Part shown: in pieces, positions 25,401 to 37,400 of the stretch
How the letters are laid out: each line of letters starts with the position of its first letter
Numbering within the stretch: the stretch's first letter is position 1
From: Megalonaias nervosa
Lineage: Eukaryota > Mollusca > Bivalvia > Unionida > Unionidae
DNA length: 64,000 nucleotides
Reading direction: 5' to 3'
NCBI GenBank assembly: GCA_016617855.1
Contig: JAECUM010003713.1
Span: forward strand, 62,001 to 126,000
Position numbers and translations under genes: made by a program
Notes under the pieces: model-generated
What the model was told of the DNA's origin: nothing
The model's database searches: none
Seen by the model: the letters and a program-made list of their open reading frames with translations, nothing else

Positions 25401-28400
25401 CAGTAGAAATGAAAGTCACCTTTTGTACCAGAAATAGTGCAACATTTCAACATCTATGAATTAAAACTATCTCTGAAAAAAAACATTTCATCTTTGAAAA
25501 GTGTTACGAACATGTAATTAAATTGCTTGTGTGTTAGTTTTAAATTCTTTTTTAGTTTTATTTTTGTTTCATTACAATTTATTATAATGACAATTTTCAC
25601 GGAATTTGATTATTTTTCGGAAAAATTCACTTGACCTGATTAGAACGCAAAGGTTGCTTTATCATTTTTAGTTCACCTTGGTTGAGACATTTCTAAACAT
25701 TGAATGAAAATGATTGGCTATTACCAAGGTCATGTTCAGCCCATGTGTTAGCTGAGTTGTAAACAGCCTTTCTTTTTTAATTTATTTCCAGTGTGGGAAT
25801 CTGATTCTTAGATAGGGCTATTCTTGCCTATGTGATAACTGGCATTTTTTTTTTACTGCGCTGTTCAAATTAGTGATCGCATATTCCCGGCACGCGAGCC
25901 ACCAGGTGATCTAAAATCAGGGCTTAAAACAGCCATTTGCTACTAGATCTATTCAGTTGTATTCCTACACCTTAGAGCTCAAGGTGTTTTTATTGTTGAT
26001 GCCAGTTTGTTCTGAAGTTCATTTTTTGGGGGGGATTTAATAGTTCATATTCTCTAGAAAACAAAACAAGTGCTTTTCTTTATAAAAATTCTGGGACAAA
26101 GACATTTAGTGAAAATTTATTCTGGAATTCTAAACAGAACAATATAAATTGTGTTTCAACGTGGAACTGTTGCCATCAGTACAACGACATCATCTGACGT
26201 CATCGCCTTCCATACTGGAACTTCACAGAGATTCGAACCTGGATTCAATTTGAACTGTTTAGTGACAGGACTCATCTTTTTCAATTCTAGGATTAATTTT
26301 TGGATTATATTCACAAACCCAAGTCCTATTTCATATTTTTACCTTGTTTTCTAGGGAAATAAATTATTTTGTTAAAATTTACAAAGCTTGTTGACTTCAA
26401 TCTTTTATTTTTGTTACTTTGTACGAGCCTACATGTAACAGAAGAAAATTTGGGGCTCGTCCAAGATATATGAATTATGGCTAAAATATTTCAGAAAATT
26501 GTTTTTTGAAATTTAAATTCCCCTAGTTTTTAAATCCCAAGTACTATTTTACATTTTGTTTGAAATCTTTAGTAAAAACAACAGGCTTTTTTCACAATGT
26601 CATCAAAAGTGGAGACTTTTCTTTCTAGTCCTACTCAGGAGCAGTTGGATAGTTTGAAAAAAGATGAGTTGCTTAAACTTACCAGAAAAGACGATCTTTC
26701 TGAAGCAAAAGCTTCCTTGACAAAGCAAGAAATTAAAAACATTTTGATGCAGTATTTGGTAGAGAAGAATGTTTTTGACAAAATGTTTTGGCTTTAGTCA
26801 GTAAGTCTGTATCAGACTCTGACATAAAAATAAAGGATTCAAAAATGAAATACAAGATGGAATTAGAGTGAAGGAAGCCTGAACTTCAGAAAGAAAAAGA
26901 ACAAATGTTATTGGAAAAAGAGGAGAGAGAGAAACAATTGCAGTTGCAATTAGAAGAGAAGCAACTGCAATTGCAATTTGAAAAAGAGGAGAGAGAGTGA
27001 CAGGAAAGAGAGAATGATAAATGAAATTGCAATTTGAAGAGAAGGAGAGAGAGAGAGACAGGAGAGGGAGAAAGATAAACAAATGCAGTTACAATTTGAG
27101 AAAGAGGAGAGAGAGAGACAGATGCAATTACAAATAGAAAAGGATGAAAGGGAATTTCAAATTAAAATGAAAGAAATGGAGCTGGCAAATGAAAAGTACG
27201 ATCCCACTTTACACACAAATTCAGGTTTTGACATTACAAAAAATTTTACGCTAGTGCCCCCTTTTAGTGAAAAAGAAGTAGGCATCTATTTTCCTTATTT
27301 TGAAAAAGTTGCTGAAAATTTGAAATGGCCAGGGAAGCATTGGACTCAATTATTGCAATGTGTACTTTTTGGCAAAGCCTGAAATATCTATGCATCCCTG
27401 TCAGTACAGCAAAGTTCTGACTATGATTTAGTTAAGGAATGCATCTTAAAGGGTTATGCGTTAGTCACTGAGGCTTATCGGCAAAAATTAAGGAACTCTA
27501 AAAAAGAAACTGGACAAACTTATGTCGAATTTGCAAGAGAAAAAGAGCAGTTATTGAAGAGATGGTGCTTAACTGAGAAAGTTGAACATGATTATTAAAG
27601 TCTCGAATAACTTGTATTACTTGAAGAGTTCAAGAACTGTGTTCCTAATAACATTAAGACTCATCCTGAAGAGCATGAGATCGAAACCTTGGAAAATGCT
27701 GCTCTTGCTGCTGACAAGTATTCCTTAACTCATGAAGTTCCTGTTGTAAGAAAGGCTTCACTCAGCAGTCTGCTGGCAGAAAGGTATTTCAGCCTAATAC
27801 GACTCCTTCTAAAATTCAATCTGGCACAAATTCTAAAAATCAAGCTTCTGATAAACTTGATTTAAAATCCTTGTCTATTCCTACATGTACCTATTGCCAG
27901 AAAAAAAGGACATGTCATTTCTGATTGCTTTAAACTGAAATATAGGCATCAGAATCAAGATAGACCTATCCCAAATGCTCTTATTTCTAAGAAGTCAAGG
28001 TCATGGTCATGTATTGAAAGCAATACATTTGTTGGGTCTAATAAACCCCCGTCTGATTTTATTATGGAGAATTATGAACCATTCATGTCAAAGGGTTCTA
28101 TATCACTCTTGGGTGATTTGGCCAATCCTATCCCTATTAAAATTTTAAGGGATACAGGAGCTTCTCAAGAGTTTTTTATTATCAAGTACTTTGCCTTTTT
28201 CTGAGAAGTCCTGTTCTAATTAGAGTGTTCTCATTCAGGGAGTAGAATGCAACTTTTGTTAATGTTCCTCTCCATTCTACAAATTTGTCATCAGACTTAG
28301 TTTCAGGACCTGTGACAGTTGGTACGATGTCTAACCTACCCGTTGAGGGCATTCATTTGTTACTAGGCAACGATCTAGCTGGAGACAAAGTTGTGGTTAA

Positions 28401-31400
28401 TCCACTTGTAACTGACAAGCCTTCTTTGGATCAGAAAGTTGATCCTATTGAAAAAGAATTCCCTGATTTATACCCAGCTTGTGCAGTTACTAGAGCTATG
28501 GCAAAGAAAGCTCTTGAGAATGATTTTGATAAGGAAAATATTCCTTTAGCTGACACATGTATTGGTCAGGCTTTTGATGAGGTCACTTTCACTCCTTGCT
28601 TGGATCAATCAAAAGGTATTGATCACAATGATCGTCTTTTAACTACTCATTCTCTTTTATCTAATCAGGATGACAAACGACAATTACTTGTCGTCGAACA
28701 GCGAAAAGATTCTGAGATCTCCCATTTGTTTCAGAGGGTTATTAGTGAAACTGAAGCCAATGAAGTACCTGTCTGTTATTTCATTAAAAATGGAATTCTT
28801 ATGGGAAAATGGAGACCTCCCAAGGTACCTGCTGGTGACAAGTGGTCTGTGAACTATCAGATTGTAGTTCCAAAATCTTACAGACAGGAAATACTTAGTT
28901 TGGCCCATGAAACTCCTCTGGCTGGTCATTTAGGGATAAATAAAAATTATCACAAGATCTTGACTCACTTTTATTGGCCAAAAATCAAAAGGGATGTTTG
29001 TAAATTTTGTAGATCTTGTCATACTTGTCAAATGGTAGGAAAATCCAATCAAAAGATACTTAAGACTCATCTGCAACCTATTCCTGCATTTGACAAACCA
29101 TTTAGCAGAATTATGGTAGACTGTGTTGGTCCCTTACCTAAGACCAAGTCAGGCAACCAATATTTGTTGACCATTACGTGTGCATCAACTAGATTCCCAG
29201 AGGCAATTCCTTTGAGGAATATTAAAACCAAAACCATAGTAAAAGCTTTGATAAAGTTTTTTACTCAATTGGGCCTTCCCAACTGAATCTGTCCAGTCTG
29301 GTCAAAGGTCAAATTTTATGTCTAGAATTTTCCAACTTGTTATGCCTGAATTTGGCACTCGGCAATACAAGTCAAAAGTTAAATTATGGTTTCATAGAAC
29401 TTTAATTAAGAGAACTTTTGAGTCTTGTAATAGAGTTCATTCTCTCTTGTTCATTCTTCAAAATTTTCTTCAAATTAGATTTTACGACCCTTACAAAGAA
29501 GAAAATGAATGAGTTAAATGATAATATTATAATATTAGTACTCTGATCTAAATAAATTAATGGAGTACTAGTATATTGAGAGAGATAGCCAGGTAAATCA
29601 TGCAATTAATTTAGTTGTACCTGTGCCACAAACTGAGGATCTAAGTGAAGAAATTCAATTGGACTCTGTTGATCTTGGAGCAACAAATCTTCGGAATTTG
29701 GAAATTATGAAAAATCTGGACCAGAAACTTTTACATTTGCAACAACAACAAAGGAATGAACTTAAACAGTTATTATTCAAATATGAGCACTTGTTTCCAA
29801 ACATTCCTACAAGGACAAACAAAATTTTTCATGACACTGAAATTGTAGATTCAAAACCTGTGAAACAACACCCATACAGGATAAACCCTCTCAAACAGGA
29901 ATACTTGAAAAAGGAAATTCAGTATTTGCTGGAGAACGATGTCATAGAGCCCAGTAAAAGTGACTGGAGTTCACCATGTATACTTGTTCCGAAACCAGAT
30001 AAAACTTTCCGTATGTGCACTGATTACAGGAAGGTGAACAGTGTGACAAAAACAGATTCATTTCCATTACCAAGAATCGATGACTGTATTGATAAAATTG
30101 GAAATGCCAAGCACGTCACCAAATTTGACCTTCTGAAAGGATTTTGGCAAATTCCACTAACGGAAAGGGCAAAGGAAATTTCGGCATTTGCGACTCCAGA
30201 TGGACTCTATCCATTTAAATTAATGGCATTTTTGTGATGAAGGGTTCACCAAGTACCTTTCAACGTTTGATGAATATGATTACCTATGGTCTAGATAATT
30301 GTGATGCTTACATCGATGATGTCATCATCTACAACAAAAACCTGGAAAGAACATCTAGCCATGATTCGGAAATTGTTTGACAGACTCACTGATGCAAATT
30401 TGACAATCAATTTATCTAAAAGTGAGTTTTGCTGTGCTTGTGTAACTTTTCTAGGACATATTGTGGGGCAAGGTCAAGTTAAACCTATAGATGCTTAGGT
30501 CAAGACTATCTCTGATTTCCCCGTGCCTGTCAGTAAAAAGCAACTGATGCGATTTTTGGGTATGGCCGGATACTGTCAGAAATTTTGTTCCAATTTTTCT
30601 AATACTGCTGAACCCCTGACAAACTTGTTAAGTAAGTAAAACAAGTTTCTTTGGACTGAAAAATGTCAGGAGGCTTTTGATAGACTAAAAGCCATACTTA
30701 AAAGTGCGCCGGTTCTTACAGTTCCAAATTTTAGTCAATCTTTTAAACTATCTGTTGATGCAAGTGATGATGGGGTTGGAGCAGTATTGATTCAAGAAGA
30801 TAGAAATGGTGTTGATCATCCAGTGTGCTATTTCTCTAAGAAATTAAATAAGCACCAAAGGAATTACTCAACAATCGAGAAGGAAAGTTTGGCTTTAATA
30901 CTGGCATTACAACATTTTGAAGTTTACATTAGTTCAGCCCGTTCTCCGGTTTTAGTGATCACATCCCCCTTACTTTCATCGACAAGATGAAAAATAAAAA
31001 TCAAAGATTATTAAGGTGGAGTTTGTTTTTACAAGAATATAATCTTGACATCAGGCACATCAAGGGAAAAGACAATTTGATTGCAGATGCACTTTCCCGT
31101 GTATAGAAATATTATTTCATGTACACTTTATATAATTCATAAGTTTTCTTATGTAATTTTGTTTTACCTCATGTATAATTTACATATGGTAAAAAGAAAG
31201 CTTTATTATATAAATCTTTCTTTTTTGTTATGGGGGTAAGTGTTACGAACATGTAATTAAATTGCTTGTGTGTTAGTTTTAAATTCTTTTTTTTTTTTTT
31301 TTGGTTTCATTACATTTTATTATAATAATAATTTTCACGGGATTTGACTATTTTTCGGAAAATTCACTTGACCTGATTAAATGTATCGGTTGCTTTATCA

Positions 31401-34400
31401 CTATTTTTAGTTCACCTTGGATGAGACGTTTGTAAACATTGAATGAAAACGATTGGCTATTACCAAGGTCACATTCGGCTCACGTGTTAGCTGATTTGTA
31501 AACAGCCTTTCCTTTTTAATTTATTTCCAGTGTGGGAATCTGATTCTTAGATAGGACTATTCTTGCCTATGTGATAACTGGCATTTTTTTTTTTATGCGC
31601 TGTTCAAATTAGTGATCGCATATTCCCGGCACGCGAGCCACCATGTGATCTAAAATCAGGGCTTAAAACAGCCATTTGCTACTAGATCTATTCAGTCGTA
31701 TTCCTACACCTTAGAGCTCAAGGTGTTTTTATTGTTGATGCCAGTTTGTTCTGAAGTTCATCTATTTTTTGGGATTTAATAGTTCATATTCTCTGGAAAA
31801 CAAAACAAGTGCTTTTCTTTATAAAAATTCTGGGACAAAGACATTTAGTGAAAATTTATTCTGGAATTCTAAACAGAACATTATAAATTGTGTTTCAACG
31901 AGGAACTGTTGCCATCAGTACAACGACATCATCTGACGTCATCGCCTTCCATATTGGAACTTCACAGAGATTCGAACCTGGATTCAATTAGAACTGTTTA
32001 GTGATAGGACTTATCTTTTTCAATTCTAGGATTAATTTTTGGATTATATTCACAAACCGTAAGTCCTATTTCATATTTTTTACCTTGTTTTCTAGGGAAA
32101 TAAATTATTTTCTTAAAATTTACAAAGCTTGTTGACTTCACTCTTTTCTTTTGTTACTTTTGTATGAGCCTACACGTAACACAAGAGATGCAAATTACAT
32201 CCCATTTTCATTTGGGTTGTGTCATTCAATGCTTAAAACCTGTTTGTAAAGGTTCTTGGTAAAAAGAATAACCATGTAAGACTTCTTTTGAATTCCTGTT
32301 CATCGCAGGCTTGTCACATAAGCCAACTGTCTTTTCTTCACAGGGAGCTACACAACTGGCTAATCCAGATATTTATGAAGTGTTATCAGCTGTTTCCAAC
32401 CCTAAATTTTAAGCCTATTTAAAGTCAGTGATAATTTAATTCTAAGGTTGGATTAAAATAGCAAGGTCAAGGCAGGGTTCCTACACAATTCTGCTTTATG
32501 TTTTTTAAACTTTCCATGACGTATCAATGACAAATTTCTGATTTTCCAGAACTAAATGCTTTAATGTTTCAGACTTGCCAACCCTAGCATGACTTTCTCT
32601 GAGAGGCATTCAATTTTTCCTTAAGTTAGAAAAATTTTAAGTAAGGTGTAATGAATTTTGTGTGCAGCGTTTTGCATGAAAAATAGGGGCAATTTAAAAC
32701 ATAGGGATGATAATGAAAAAGTTAGATTGGTTCCCTGATCAACTTCACTGAACCTGATATGTAACCTGGATCTGAATCACTCCAGAAAAAGCCAGTTTTC
32801 AGATCTGACTGCAACGATCATTATTTTCAGTTTGGGATATTATCCACCAAGTTCATAATTTAAGGTCTTTTCAGGAATATTTATGGTTAAATCATAGGTC
32901 AGCAGGTCTGATATTTGCACTGAAAATGCAGGAAGGTTGGATCTATACATAGGAAACAATGATAATACTGATCAACATCACAGGAATAATCTTAGTTTTT
33001 AGTGCAGCTACCTCCTCCTCCTACAGCTACTTTAACACCACTGACTGACAAGCCAAGACTTTCAATTTTTAACCATTTTCCATGACTTTTCCATTACTTT
33101 CCAGGATAACATTTTGTTTCCATGAATTTTCTATGATAAATTTTTCCCCAGAATTTTCCATGACCACAGGAACCCTGTCAAAGGATCAAGAGAATTTGAC
33201 TTTTAGATTTTGGAGTATGTAAATCTGAATGGTTTCTATACTCAAGTCATATCTTGGTCCCTTTTTTGCATACACTAATGACAACAATACTGAAATAAAT
33301 GAGCCCAAAAAGTAAAATTGCTTCTTTCTGTAATGGCATGCAATTCAAGGTGGAACAATAAAAAATTCTATGCACACCTGAATATTCACTATAAACTCTT
33401 CTTCTTAACATTTGATCTCAAAATCAAAGAGAATGTCATCAAAAGCACTGTGGCTTTCAGAAGACATAAAATGCTGTGACTTGCAGAATCATAATTTTTG
33501 TTTCTCCTTTTCTTTGTTCCAACTTACCTTATCTGGGTTGTGTTCATCCAATTTTTGTAGATGCCAAAGAAGGGCCATATAACAGCTGCCAATAGCTTTA
33601 CATACAATCTGAAGAAAAGAAGAAGAAACCTTTAGTAATCTTTTGGTGAGAACCCCATGTCAATATAACATTCAGGAAATAAAGTGACAACATGACAGTC
33701 ATCATGACAGATATATGTGTATGTGTGATTTTACCATTTTCATTTATGAGAAACCAGGTAGCATAAGAAGTCTACTGGTCAAAAACCCATGCTGAAAGTG
33801 CCATTCATTTGGGAGGAATTGAGACAATATTTTCGAGATGAGAACCTAGGTGCCAATATTTAAGGACAGTTTGCATCATTTTCATTTTGCAAAATCTCTG
33901 ATAAAAACTACATGTCAAAATAACTTTCTACTTAAGTTGTCTTAGGGTTTAACGCCATTTCTCTGCGCAAGATAGGCTATACATGGCAACTAGTATAAGT
34001 GATGGAGGAAGAATGCAGGAAAACCCCGGCAAGAACCACTGTCCCACAGGAAGCTACTAGCAAGCTTTCTCACATACCCACATTTGCTGAGCCCCAAGAC
34101 TTGAACTCACACTGAGATGAGATGGTAGTGATCAGTAAAGGCAAGCACTTTAGACCACTTGGCCACCCAGAAAGCCCAATTTCTATTTAAGATTATTAGT
34201 AATAAAAAGATTTTCAAGACTGTTACCATGATGGTGGTCATATCTGACATAAGATCTGCACCATTTTAATGAAGGACCAATAAGACATCTTAAATCATCT
34301 CCCGATGAAAACTCCATGCCGATATGACTTTCGATTTCGGAGGATTCACAAAAGATTTTTCCAGATGCCTTCTGTGGTGGCCATATTGGACAACAGAAGC

Positions 34401-37400
34401 ATATTATTTCCATTTAGGACCAACCAGACATCACAAGTCTTTTGGTGAAAACATGATGTCAACATGACCAGCTATCCAGAAGTAGTAACAACAAGATTTT
34501 AAGATAGCCATTGTGATGGTCATACTGGAAATTAGGCTGGCACCTTTTCATTTATGACAAACTAGACATCATGTCTTTCAGTGAAAAGTAAATGCTGATG
34601 TGACCCAGGTGCGTGTCTGTCGTAAGTGAGCACGTGAGTGTGTGAGTGATCAATCAGTGCATGAGGCGCATGAAGGGGATAATAACGTTGTGTGCCATAC
34701 ACTTAGTAAATGCCCTAGGTGCTTGCTGTAGTCTCTGGACTAACAACACCTTTTCTATTGTCTACACCTATTATGACGAATGCAATTCATGAGAATTGTA
34801 GCATCTGGATGTTTAGGGTCTTCGTGACTGGTAAGTTGTTGTTTTTATATTCTTGTGTTGCTATATACTGAAATACCCACATGCGGATTGTGTATAGTAT
34901 TTGTTCTGTTCTGTTTTAGTATCGTATATTAAGTATTTGTTCTGTTTCGTTGTAGGTTTTTTTTTTTCCTGTTTTTCTTTTGACTTGTATCGTTGCAGCT
35001 AAATAAACCCCACAACCCAAGAGTGTTGTGTTCATTTCATCTGTACAACGCCCGGCTCACAACGGCACCCACCAGGGGACGCATGAGTGAGTGATCGATC
35101 AGTGCATGAGGAGCATGAAGGAGAAGATAACGTCGAGCACAATGCACTGATCAATCACTCACGCGCTCACTCATGACAAACACGCACCTGGGTCACATTG
35201 AGAAAAGCAGTGACAAGATTTTAAAATGGCTACTGTGGCTGTCATTAAATGTCTGAGCAGCACCATTTTCATTTAGGACCAAACTAGATATTATATGACA
35301 TCTTTCAGTGGAAACTACATACTGAGAAGGCCACTAATTCAGAAGGAGTAGCTATAACAAGATTTACAAGACAACAACAGTGGCAGCCAAATTGGATGTG
35401 CCAGCAACAAGATTTTCATTTAGGACCAGCTAGATATCAGAGGAAGTCTCCTGGTGAATAAGCCATATCAATATGATTTTTCATTTAGGAAAACTAGCAA
35501 TAAGATTTTCAAGATGGCTATGTTGGATGTCAGTTTGGCACCATTTTTATTTAGGACAACTACATCTTTCAGTGAAACCCCCATTTTAGTGTGATCCTTC
35601 ATTCAGATAGAGTAGTGACAACTATGACCAACTAGACCACAGGATGAATGTGTGTGTGTATATAGTCTTATGACAATCCTTCAAGTTGTTTAAGTGGAGT
35701 AGCGATAACAAACTTGTCCTAACCAACAGGTGATAGACAACAGACCATCCCATAAGCTCTCTTGGTCTATGACAAGTAGAGGATTCAAACTAAGCTAAAC
35801 AGCATGAAAATGCCTGTCAAACACCTGTCTTATAAAACTACAAATTTCAAATCCATAACTGATGGTTAAATGACCTCATGTTTAAGACAAATCAAGTAAT
35901 GAATCTTTTGATGGGTATAATGAGTGGTGTCTTTAAAGAAAAACTAAGCTGCATTTAAAATCTCATCAAATATAACAAGCACCTTGCTTTACTTCAAAGA
36001 CAACTCCACATCCTGCACTGGATGTAAATATTTCTGTGTTCAAACAGATGTATGAAAATTTACTAAGAAACAATGACAGAGAAAACTTTATTCAGCATGC
36101 AATGATACTATTTAATTATGATCAGTGTTTCATGGCATACTGATAGTAAACATCTCCATCTTGCTCTCAGCGACTGCAGGTGTGGCAAAATATGTATCCT
36201 TAAATGCCCCTATGGCTTAACTCACCTCATCTGGCAGTCCTGGGTTCTCGATGGCCATCTTGACAACGTGGAACAATTCATCCCATAATCCCCAAGAATT
36301 TAAGTTATGGCAACTACAAGAATGAAAATACTTCATCACTTTATGTCACAATATCATGCCACAAAAATCTGTTACAGTGACTTGTCATAAAAACCATATC
36401 ACACAGTAACTTGTCATGCGATACAAATCTGGTCACACTGTCATGTAATATAAATCATGTCCGACTGACATTTAACACCATTGCACAATATTGTTATCTG
36501 AGTGAGCCATTTCATCATAAAATACATGGGAAAATTTCCACGTCCTAAAATTCTCTCAAATTTATGATTATAGAAAATGTTGTACATTTAATTTTTGAAT
36601 ATTTAAATTTTGGTGGCTACATTGGGCTGTTCCACATATTTCTGCGAGGTTAAATTTTTACTTGACCATCAGTCAAAAAAAAAAACTGCCATTAAGAAAT
36701 TTTCCCATATACAAATATTAGAATCCAAAACTTGTTTTCATTAGCTTTAAGATTTAGTAAAACCTCTCAAGACCAAAACCTAGGTAATGCAAGATCCCCT
36801 TTAAACTGAATTCTTCTGGTACTGAATTTTTTTAAGAATTTTGGCAAGAAACTCAAGTGAAACCTCTTTACTCTGAAAAGTGAACTTTTTCAGCTGCACA
36901 TTAATTTTCACAAAAAAATAACCCTGTAAAACCAAAGTTAATCAGAAATGTGGTCAGCCAATGGTCCTTAAACAACCTAAGACTGTGCAGAGAAAAATAA
37001 AACTTTGAAAACACGGATAGATACAATATAAACTCAATCGTCACATATTTCAAATACTGATTGGCTATTATTGTGTTATTAAAACAATTATCCTGATGCC
37101 AAATATCAAGATTATTAACATGTATGTAATACTACCATATCCTTCCAACATATTTCCTTATTAAAATACACATCTGAAAATGAACTTAATTTGCAAATCA
37201 CAACACGTACATAGAAAAGTTGAATTCAATGGTTGTATGAACTAAATTAAATTTTTAAAATAGGAAAAAAAGATAATTAGGAGATGGGGAGAGCAAAACT
37301 GAGATATAAGGAAAGTTTATTCTTGCAGCCATGTGTCGCTAAGTGAGTGTTGCCAAGACACTATGTAATTTGTCACACAGAAATATCAGGCTGATAATGC

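Larger units (their letters stand above)
25502..32181 (+). mobile_element. Ty3/gypsy-type LTR retrotransposon with integrase before RT (GMR1-like)
   Basis: A 6.68-kb element bounded by two LTRs of about 940 bp. Domain order read on the plus strand is: gag with coiled coil and CCHC knuckle; aspartic protease (DTGAS at 28151); H2C2 zinc-binding and integrase core (about 28,900-29,400); RT with YIDD (30309-30320); RNase H ending in ALSRV and stop (31106). The 3' LTR starts 134 bp later, so there is no integrase after RNase H. The order PR-IN-RT-RH is that of Ty1/copia, while the RT sequence is Ty3/gypsy-like. This fits the GMR1-like group known from some animals. The copy has several stops and frameshifts and is not autonomous. 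It lies antisense in STAG intron 8. No clean target duplication: aaag on the left, caag on the right. Confidence 0.9.

Noticed and set aside
28684..28929. 81-codon minus-strand frame
   Set aside because: Antisense shadow of the retrotransposon pol frame.
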